5,535 nucleotides of DNA, from NCBI GenBank assembly GCA_019312695.1, contig JAFDCT010000309.1:1-5535 (forward strand), given 5' to 3'. The stretch is from Deltaproteobacteria bacterium (GTDB lineage Bacteria > Desulfobacterota > Desulfobulbia > Desulfobulbales > BM004). Below the pieces are notes generated by a model. That model had not been told where the DNA came from. It saw only the letters and a program-made list of their open reading frames with translations, and did not search any database. Shown one piece after another: positions 1 to 4,753 of the stretch. A program made the position numbers and the translations under genes. How positions within the stretch are numbered: the first letter of the stretch is position 1; every line of letters starts with the position of its first letter.

Positions 1-5
1 AAAAA

Positions 6-809
6 ATGGAACTGGCCATCATGTTTTCTGGCGGCACTGACTCACTGGCCCTTTATGCCCTTGCATCTCTGGGGCATCATCCGGATCTGCCCCGGCCGAG
101 ACATATTCACCTGCTGCATATGCTGAATGGCATGAGCCGTTTTCATGATTTTCCCCGTCAGCGTTTTGAGGCGGCCCGGCAGATATTGGCCAAGCAGGTA
201 CCTTTGTCGGATATGCTTTCACAGAACAGTGCTGTAAAATTGCCGGAGGCCCTGATGGTTGAGCTTGACATGGGCAGGCTGTTCCAGGGTTTGTGGCTTG
301 ACCTGTATGAAGAATATATGCCGCGTTATAATAACAAGAACCTTGTTTGTGTAGCCTGCAAGGTTGCCATGCATACCAGGGCAATCATTTACTGTATTGA
401 AAACTTTGTACCCCACTTGGTGGCCGGCTATGCCAGGAGGCAGGAGTATTACCCGGAACAGACCCCGGTCTTCATGGACAGGATAGCAGAATTCTCCAGC
501 AGTTTTGGTATCAGGACCTATTTTCCGGTTTACGAGGAGTTTGAAGATGAAGTGATCACCAGGCATCTGCTGGAAGACCTTGGCCTGCCCTCAACCGGGG
601 GAGGGGAACGCAAATGCCTTTTCTGCCAGACGCTGACAACAGCTACTGAAATCGAGATCGGTAACTATCTGGATGATATGCTGCCCCTGGTAAAGAAATA
701 TATTGAATTAAGACAGGCGGGCAGGATCAAGGAGGCAGCCAACTGCTTCCCGCCGGGCAACACCAAAACTATCCAGGAAGCAATTGAGAAGAAAAAAAAT
801 ACTTTTTAA
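6..809 (+). CDS. PP-loop ATP pyrophosphatase with two CxxC motifs, function unassigned
   Basis: A 267-residue cytosolic protein. The N-terminal SGGTDS at residues 8-13 is the PP-loop of N-type ATP pyrophosphatases, which adenylate a substrate and release PPi (TtcA, MnmA, ThiI, TilS, QueC). Two cysteine pairs follow: CVAC at 115-118, placed like the Cys motif before the 'LVAGYARRQ' stretch (138-146) that resembles the ATG/GHxxR region of tRNA thiolases, and CLFC at 204-207 after a glycine-rich GGGER turn. Single cysteines lie at 130 and 247. The pairs could bind zinc or an Fe-S cluster, as in TtcA-like enzymes; this is inference. The ATG lies only 5 nt from the window edge, so the ribosome binding site is not visible, but the PP-loop at residue 8 fits a complete N-terminus. 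It is not clearly QueC, TtcA or MnmA: the spacing and C-terminus do not match any of them as I know them. The C-terminus is lysine-rich and encoded by a run of eight A. It converges on the folE2 operon. Confidence 0.85.
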   Translation: MELAIMFSGGTDSLALYALASLGHHPDLPRPRHIHLLHMLNGMSRFHDFPRQRFEAARQILAKQVPLSDMLSQNSAVKLPEALMVELDMGRLFQGLWLDLYEEYMPRYNNKNLVCVACKVAMHTRAIIYCIENFVPHLVAGYARRQEYYPEQTPVFMDRIAEFSSSFGIRTYFPVYEEFEDEVITRHLLEDLGLPSTGGGERKCLFCQTLTTATEIEIGNYLDDMLPLVKKYIELRQAGRIKEAANCFPPGNTKTIQEAIEKKKNTF

Positions 810-826
810 TATCTTTACAGAAAGTA
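791..826 (-). terminator. AT-only hairpin followed by T8 on the minus strand, possible operon terminator
   Basis: Read on the minus strand, TACTTT (826 to 821) can pair with AAAGTA (805 to 800) across a 15-nt loop and is followed directly by eight T (799 to 792). This is the layout of an intrinsic terminator for the leftward operon, about 120 nt after the cupin stop. The T tract is the complement of the A run inside the end of the PP-loop gene. The stem is nearly pure AT and so thermodynamically weak, hence the low confidence. Confidence 0.25.
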
Positions 827-890
827 AAATATACCGTTGAACCTAGACTGGTACCGTTTGCTTATTTCAGGTTTGAATTCTTTTCAGTTG

Positions 891-917
891 TCTTTTTCAT
901 CCTCGGGAAAAGATTTT
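891..917 (+). terminator. Weak stem-loop with short T tract, possible terminator of the PP-loop gene
   Basis: The arms at 891-898 and 906-913 pair over 8 positions, with one G-U, around a 7-nt loop, and are followed by TTTT at 914-917. It lies about 80 nt past the plus-strand stop, in the convergent gap. The stem is AT-rich and the T tract is short, so this is only a candidate. On the minus strand one pair becomes a C-A mismatch and there is no T tract. The rest of the 134-nt gap shows only a 7-nt direct repeat TACCGTT (832-838 and 852-858). Confidence 0.3.
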
Positions 918-943
918 AGTCAGGGTTCATTTTTTGCAGAATG

Positions 944-1480
944 TTACATTGATTGATCCAAGTGTCCTTCGCGGACAACCCTGAATTTTCCTGAGTCAAT
1001 ATCCAGTTCGTAAATATTGAAATTGCTTCTCATGTCTATGCCATCATAGTGCGTGGCGAGATTTATTGAGGCAGAACCTGTTTCGCCGCTTTTTATGCGG
1101 TGAAAAACAGACCGCGGCCAGACAAGAAGTGCCGGGCCATCGTATAAAAGTTTATCATTATGCTCAATGCGCTCCGGGGAGACGATAAATGATTCTACCC
1201 TGCCGTAGGCCTTGGTGTAAATTTCTACATGGCGCATCCCCTGGAGCACGATTAGATTGTCATCCTGATGTGGGTGCATATACCAGGGCTCGGGGACATC
1301 GCCAACCGGCCCGGGTGATATTGCCCTGTTTTTATGAATAACCCGGTCCACCGCATCTATTTTCGGGACCAGGCTTTTGGGCAGGATGTCAAAGGAAACC
1401 CCTGCTGTTTTGCGAAAAGGCTGTAAGGCTACAACCTTATAAAGTCCTGGTATCTCTGCTATGATGGGATCATTTTTCAT
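944..1480 (-). CDS. Small single-domain cupin protein, function unknown
   Basis: A 178-residue protein with a cupin beta-barrel signature. Motif 1 is HPHQDDNLIVLQG at 69-81: H69, H71 and probably D74 would be metal ligands, and G81 closes the motif. Motif 2 is WPRSVFH at 121-127, with P122 and H127 in the places of P and H in the PxGxxH pattern. The ligand set suggests a bound divalent metal, but cupins include dioxygenases, isomerases, epimerases and pure binding proteins, and nothing here fixes the reaction. There is no signal peptide or membrane segment. The start is chosen as the ATG at 1480 because AGGAG (1493 to 1489) lies 8 nt upstream. A GTG three codons earlier overlaps that ribosome binding site. 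The gene starts 5 nt after the folE2 stop and is the last of the operon, so it is probably co-expressed with the cyclohydrolase and might act on a pterin-related or sugar-related product (inference). Confidence 0.75.
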   Translation of the reverse strand: MKNDPIIAEIPGLYKVVALQPFRKTAGVSFDILPKSLVPKIDAVDRVIHKNRAISPGPVGDVPEPWYMHPHQDDNLIVLQGMRHVEIYTKAYGRVESFIVSPERIEHNDKLLYDGPALLVWPRSVFHRIKSGETGSASINLATHYDGIDMRSNFNIYELDIDSGKFRVVREGHLDQSM

Positions 1481-1485
1481 AGGTA

Positions 1486-2412
1486 TCACTCCTGTTTGAT
1501 TGACTGCAGTGTTACTAGGATTTCCCCGAGACTGGTATCAAGAAAGCATTCAACATCATGAATATGAATACTTTCCAAACTGAGAGAATGAACCTGAACC
1601 TGAGTCTCCGGTGGTAATATTCCCTTAAACTTTTCTCCTGTTGCACGGGCAACCTCGCGCACAGTATCCTCGGCAAATTGTGGATTTCTGTGGGCTTTTA
1701 GAACCAGCTCGGTTTCATCCGGACGTTTAAGAAGATCATGTGATATATGCAGGACGCTGTCGAGTATTTCTGTCAAATCATGGTAGGACGGGAGATTACC
1801 GTCATCCGTAGATCCGATCAGGAGTCTGGTTTTTGACCTTTGGGAATGGGTAGCCTGTGGCCAGGGATCATTAAAACGGTCGAAAAGTGTTTCATTGTAG
1901 GCAAGGGTACAGGGGCAGGCCGTCAGGTGATATATTCCAGCACCCACCTGTGTTTTTACAGCATCCACATCCTTGTTCTTTTTAAAAATGACATTAAAGC
2001 TTGCCTCAAAGGCATCAACTGATCGGAGTTTACTGACAGGGGCCTCCTGGAGGTATGGCAGATGACCTGTTAACTCGAGTGACAGATGTTGGGCATTCTG
2101 TGTTTTCATAATATGGTGCCCAAGCATTTTTCCATATTCTGTCAGATCGGCAAATTCCTTGTCATGCAGTGAGGAGATTGCCTGTTCCATGCGTGACATG
2201 TGAATACCGCGCCTGTCGGCTGCCAGGCTGATAAGGATTCTGGCCCGGAAAGGGATATGACCGCTGTTGTTTGCTGCCAGTCTCACCCAGACAGTCTTTC
2301 CTGAGATACCCACTTTCTTTATTGGCAGAGGGAAAGACGGACTTGTTTCAGGTACGTCAATGCAGGTTTGCAAAATTTGCCGGTGTTTATTTTCAGGAAT
2401 GGTGGTGGTCAA
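1486..2412 (-). CDS. folE2: GTP cyclohydrolase I type B (FolE2/MptA family)
   Basis: Converts GTP to 7,8-dihydroneopterin triphosphate (or, in MptA relatives, a cyclic phosphate), the first step toward folate, queuosine or methanopterin-type pterins; cytosolic and metal-dependent. Family marks, numbered from the TTG start (308 residues): IKKVGI at 31-36, DRRGIHMSR at 66-74, the zinc-site TACPC at 164-168, THSQRS at 188-193, HRNPQFAED at 241-249, and ESIHIH at 280-285. All the expected metal and catalytic regions are present, so it should be active. The TTG at 2412 is preferred: AAGGAG lies 8 nt upstream, it shares bases with the glycosyltransferase stop (TTGA), and it leaves a normal short leader before the conserved N-terminal strand. 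The GTG at 2487 would add 25 residues, overlap the upstream gene by 79 nt and has no ribosome binding site. The spacer between CPC and HSQR is 20 residues, longer than I recall for typical bacterial FolE2 (about 9). FolE2 enzymes tolerate metals other than zinc and often back up FolE under zinc shortage. Confidence 0.9.
   Translation of the reverse strand: MTTTIPENKHRQILQTCIDVPETSPSFPLPIKKVGISGKTVWVRLAANNSGHIPFRARILISLAADRRGIHMSRMEQAISSLHDKEFADLTEYGKMLGHHIMKTQNAQHLSLELTGHLPYLQEAPVSKLRSVDAFEASFNVIFKKNKDVDAVKTQVGAGIYHLTACPCTLAYNETLFDRFNDPWPQATHSQRSKTRLLIGSTDDGNLPSYHDLTEILDSVLHISHDLLKRPDETELVLKAHRNPQFAEDTVREVARATGEKFKGILPPETQVQVHSLSLESIHIHDVECFLDTSLGEILVTLQSIKQE
1489..1493 (-). promoter_or_regulatory. 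Ribosome binding site of the cupin gene
   Basis: AGGAG on the minus strand, inside the last codons of folE2, 8 nt before the ATG at 1480. It decides for that ATG over the GTG at 1489, which overlaps the site itself. Its position suggests that ribosomes finishing folE2 re-initiate on the cupin gene. Confidence 0.7.
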
Positions 2413-3215
2413 ATCAGTTTCTCCTTCTGGAGCGAAAGGTACCAGTCCTGCACCGTCAACCACTGTGTTGTGCTCTCTGCGGTCCACGTGTGCAGCATGT
2501 CAAAATGATTCCAATGTGCTGCTGTCGCCCTTGGCTCATTTTTCAGAAAATTAAGCACTTGGCTGATCATAGCAAGAAGTTTTTTTCTGTCACTTAAAAA
2601 ACAGAGACTGCCCGGATGCAGTTTTCTCAAGGTAATCGGTTTTGCACCTGCAAAACCAAAAGGGTAATGGACTGCGAGCTTGAGGAAAAACAGCCAGTCT
2701 TCACCACAGGGGATAGAAGCAAAGCCACCGGTTTGCTTGAATGCTTTGCAGGTGAGCGCCAAGGCAGAAGGCACCAGAAAGCACCAGCGGGTTAGAGCCT
2801 GGAAGCAGTCACCTTCAATGCCGGAACCATTTTCAGGAATGAGAAAGTCAGCACCGCTTACCTCATCTCTGGTATGAGTCACCCCATAAGCCACTTCAAA
2901 ACCACGGTTTAAGGTTTTTACAAGCTGTTGTACATGGTTTTCGAACCAGATATCATCAGAATCGAGGAACATGATAATATCTCCAGTGGAGGCTGCGAAG
3001 CCCGCATTGCGGGCCGAACCCGGTCCGACACCTGAGAGTTTGACACAATGAACATCCGGGAACAGTGATGTAACTTCAGCAAGGGTATCATCGCTTGAAC
3101 CGTCGTCCACAAGAATTGTTTCCAGGTTGTTAAACTGTTGACGTTTAATACTCTCTATGGCAGCAAGCACAGTCTGGCATCTGTTCCTGGTGGGGATGAT
3201 GCAGCTTATCTTCAT
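2409..3215 (-). CDS. Family 2 (GT-A) glycosyltransferase
   Basis: A 268-residue cytosolic or membrane-associated enzyme that would transfer a sugar from a nucleotide-sugar donor; donor and acceptor are unknown. GT2 landmarks in order: IIPTRNR at 6-12 (first strand and nucleotide-binding loop), VDDGSSDDT at 36-44 (uridine contact), ARNAG at 68-72, FLDSDDIW at 83-90 containing the DxD-type metal site, GEDW at 171-174 supplying the likely catalytic acid/base pair, and LRKLHPGSL at 196-204, the usual R-x-H-x-G-S region that closes the active site. No transmembrane helix is evident, unlike processive GT2 synthases. The ATG is well supported by AGGAGG 5 nt upstream. It is the first gene of the leftward operon and its stop overlaps the folE2 start. 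A GT2 enzyme beside a GTP cyclohydrolase is unusual. It may be a bystander from a surface-polysaccharide locus, or it may modify a small molecule such as a pterin (speculative). Confidence 0.9.
   Translation of the reverse strand: MKISCIIPTRNRCQTVLAAIESIKRQQFNNLETILVDDGSSDDTLAEVTSLFPDVHCVKLSGVGPGSARNAGFAASTGDIIMFLDSDDIWFENHVQQLVKTLNRGFEVAYGVTHTRDEVSGADFLIPENGSGIEGDCFQALTRWCFLVPSALALTCKAFKQTGGFASIPCGEDWLFFLKLAVHYPFGFAGAKPITLRKLHPGSLCFLSDRKKLLAMISQVLNFLKNEPRATAAHWNHFDMLHTWTAESTTQWLTVQDWYLSLQKEKLI
2421..2426 (-). promoter_or_regulatory. Ribosome binding site that selects the TTG start of folE2
   Basis: AAGGAG on the minus strand within the last codons of the glycosyltransferase, 8 nt before TTG at 2412-2410. 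The TTG and the upstream TGA (2411-2409) overlap as TTGA, a typical translational coupling arrangement with a rare start codon, which may keep FolE2 output below that of its neighbour. Confidence 0.7.
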
Positions 3216-3220
3216 TAATT

Positions 3221-3226
3221 CCTCCT
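3221..3226 (-). promoter_or_regulatory. Strong ribosome binding site of the glycosyltransferase
   Basis: AGGAGG on the minus strand with a 5-nt spacer to the ATG at 3215. It is a full match to the core anti-Shine-Dalgarno sequence and supports this as the first gene of the leftward operon. Confidence 0.8.
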
Positions 3227-3243
3227 GAGAAGCCTTTGCTCAG

Positions 3244-3272
3244 ATTATATATATGCCAAAAATACAATTTAA
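3244..3272 (-). promoter_or_regulatory. Candidate sigma70 promoter for the GT2-folE2-cupin operon
   Basis: On the minus strand, a perfect -10 TATAAT (3249 to 3244) sits in an alternating TA stretch and is preceded at 17 nt by a poor -35, TTAAAT (3272 to 3267; 3 of 6 matches). Transcription would begin near 3237, giving a leader of roughly 20 nt with the AGGAGG inside. The weak -35 may mean that an activator is needed, or that another promoter is used. Confidence 0.4.
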
Positions 3273-3284
3273 CAGACACAGTTA

Positions 3285-3313
3285 TTGTCATGCCAGGGGG
3301 AAAAGAATAAAAT
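3285..3313 (+). promoter_or_regulatory. Candidate sigma70 promoter for the antiporter gene
   Basis: TTGTCA (3285-3290, 5 of 6 matches to the -35 consensus), a spacer of exactly 17 nt, then TAAAAT (3308-3313, 5 of 6 matches to the -10). Transcription would start near 3320, leaving an untranslated leader of about 93 nt before the ATG at 3413. It lies back to back with the leftward promoter inside the 197-nt divergent gap, so one regulator could control both directions. Confidence 0.55.
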
Positions 3314-3322
3314 GTAATTTTA

Positions 3323-3337
3323 GGTTTGCACGAAACC
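3323..3337 (+). repeat. Short inverted repeat just after the predicted antiporter start site
   Basis: GGTTT-GCACG-AAACC, a perfect 5-bp inverted repeat with a 5-nt centre; TA pairs can extend it past one bulged G. It begins about 3 nt after the predicted transcription start, so it could be an operator or a small hairpin at the 5' end of the message. It is short enough to be chance. Confidence 0.3.
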
Positions 3338-3393
3338 GTATTGCTTTAGTCTGTTATCTGCCATGCAAAAGTGTTTTAAAGGAGATTGAACTG

Positions 3394-3402
3394 AAAGGGG
3401 GG
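3394..3402 (+). promoter_or_regulatory. Ribosome binding site of the antiporter
   Basis: AAAGGGGGG with about 10 nt to the ATG at 3413. A second purine block, AAAGGAG at 3378-3384, lies too far from this ATG (28 nt) to serve it directly; no convincing gene start follows that block. Confidence 0.5.
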
Positions 3403-3412
3403 CCACTCAAAA

Positions 3413-4663
3413 ATGCTGACTGATCATTTAATTATAAATCTTCTTATAATTCTGGCGGTAGCCTGGCCCATGGGAGCGTTGTTTGTCCGAATGGGATTGC
3501 CTGTCATGCTCGGTCAGCTGGTAACAGGCTTGTTACTGGGGCCGGCAGTGTTCAATATAGTTAATCCTTCCGAGGCAATAACGTTTCTCGCTGATCTGGG
3601 GATATTTTTTGCCATGTTTTATGCCGGTATGGAGATGGACCCAAAAGAACTGCTTGAACACATTTGGCCGTCACTGGCAGTGGCGATCGGCGGCTTTTTT
3701 CTGCCTTTTGCCATGGGTTTTTGGGTGGCCCGTATTTTTGGCGGCACTGTTTTCCAGTCACTTTTTATCGGTATCGGCTTATCCATCACTGCCATAGCAG
3801 TCCAGGCTGTCATTTTGCAGGAGATGCAGATCCACAAGACCAGGATCGGTCATATTGTCATGGGTGCAGCTATAGTTGACGACATACTCTCCCTGATCGG
3901 GCTTTCAATCCTGCTGGGTCTGGTGAAAACAGGAACGGTGGATACCGGGTCTGTTTTCATCATTATATTTAAGGTCTCTGCCTTCTTTGCCTTTACCATC
4001 CTGGCAGGTCATTTTGTGATCCCTGTTTTCACCAGAAAACTGGATGACTACAATGCCAAGGGTTTTACCTTTGCCATGATAGCAGCACTGGTGATGGCAA
4101 CCGCCGCTGAACTGGCAGGGCTGCATACTGTCATAGGAGCCTTTCTCGCCGGCCAGTTCGTCCGTAAGGAGATCATGCATGAGAGGATTTACAATGCCAT
4201 AAGCGATAGGTTTTACGGCTTGAGTCACGGCTTTTTAATGCCGGTCTTTTTTGCTTCCCTGGCATTTCATATTCATTTTCAGTGGAGTCTTTCCTTTCTC
4301 TTGTTTGCCACGGTAATAACCCTGACAGCAATCCTCGGTAAGCTTGTCGGCTGCGGTTTAGGGGCCTTGTCATTCCGATACAGTATGCGGGAATCGGCAA
4401 TAATCGGTTTCGGCATGAACGGCAGAGGTGCGGTGGAACTTGTTATCGTCGCTGTGGTTATTGCGCTCAGCAACGACCTTCTGGCCCAGGGAACTATCAG
4501 TGCCCCCCTGTTAACAGAGGTTCAGTTTTCCGCCCTGGTACTCATGGCCTTTATTACGACAATGCTTGCGCCATTGCTGCTCAGATGGTCAGTCATCAAG
4601 TCCTGTAAAGGGAACGATAAAGAGCAGTTCTGTCAACTCTGGTCTGATTCAATAAAAAAATGA
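3413..4663 (+). CDS. CPA2-family cation/proton antiporter, transport domain only
   Basis: A 416-residue inner-membrane protein with about 12-13 hydrophobic segments, expected to exchange Na+ or K+ for H+ and so help control pH and ion balance. Family marks: GLPVMLGQLVTGLLLGP at 28-44 (first core helices), FYAGMEMD at 69-76, GLSITAIAV at 122-130 (the unwound crossing helix), AAIVDDILSL at 152-161 carrying the paired acidic residues D156-D157 that bind cation and proton, GAFLAGQF at 242-249, PVFFASLAFHI at 277-287, K310 in a core helix, and GMNGRGAVELV at 334-344. The double-Asp site is typical of NapA/GerN/KefB-like members. It stops after a short charged tail and lacks the RCK/TrkA-N domain of KefB/KefC (about 600 residues), so it should not be gated by glutathione or nucleotides in that way. 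The start is supported by AAAGGGGGG about 10 nt upstream and an in-frame stop at 3392. A TerC-family gene follows after 90 nt. Which cation it carries cannot be read from the sequence. Confidence 0.9.
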   Translation: MLTDHLIINLLIILAVAWPMGALFVRMGLPVMLGQLVTGLLLGPAVFNIVNPSEAITFLADLGIFFAMFYAGMEMDPKELLEHIWPSLAVAIGGFFLPFAMGFWVARIFGGTVFQSLFIGIGLSITAIAVQAVILQEMQIHKTRIGHIVMGAAIVDDILSLIGLSILLGLVKTGTVDTGSVFIIIFKVSAFFAFTILAGHFVIPVFTRKLDDYNAKGFTFAMIAALVMATAAELAGLHTVIGAFLAGQFVRKEIMHERIYNAISDRFYGLSHGFLMPVFFASLAFHIHFQWSLSFLLFATVITLTAILGKLVGCGLGALSFRYSMRESAIIGFGMNGRGAVELVIVAVVIALSNDLLAQGTISAPLLTEVQFSALVLMAFITTMLAPLLLRWSVIKSCKGNDKEQFCQLWSDSIKK

Positions 4664-4664
4664 C

Positions 4665-4675
4665 AACATCATGTT
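4665..4675. repeat. Small perfect palindrome after the antiporter stop
   Basis: AACAT-C-ATGTT, a perfect 5-bp inverted repeat around one base, starting 2 nt after the antiporter stop. No T tract follows, so it is not an intrinsic terminator. The remaining gap to 4753 is AT-rich with a 7-nt direct repeat ATTCCTG (4707-4713 and 4722-4728) and no clear promoter, so read-through from the antiporter into the next gene is possible. Confidence 0.25.
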
Positions 4676-4753
4676 AATCAATATATAGACAAGAATTTTT
4701 TACTGGATTCCTGTCCCTCCAATTCCTGAATTAAATATTTGACCGGCTTACAT

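Noticed and set aside
6..809. Naming the PP-loop gene queC, ttcA or mnmA
   Set aside because: Only the ATP-binding loop is shared with certainty; the cysteine layout differs from each, so a specific symbol would be a guess.
1481..1489. A GTG start extending the cupin by three residues and overlapping the folE2 stop
   Set aside because: The GTG overlaps the AGGAG itself, while the ATG at 1480 is 8 nt from it.
2413..2487. An upstream GTG start extending folE2 by 25 residues
   Set aside because: There is no ribosome binding site before it, it overlaps the end of the glycosyltransferase by 79 nt, and the extra residues lie outside the conserved FolE2 core; the TTG at 2412 has AAGGAG at ideal spacing.
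3391..3423. A ten-codon CTG-initiated leader peptide overlapping the antiporter start, after the AAAGGAG block
   Set aside because: CTG starts are rare, the peptide has no recognisable regulatory residues, and the block may be incidental purine richness.
3413..4663. Naming the antiporter kefB or kefC
   Set aside because: It lacks the C-terminal RCK/TrkA-N domain and ends after 416 residues, so it is only a member of the broader CPA2 family.
4664..4753. A yybP-ykoY manganese riboswitch before the TerC/YkoY gene
   Set aside because: Only 90 nt are available and I see neither the conserved purine-rich loop motifs nor a helix pair of that class; a covariance-model search would settle it.
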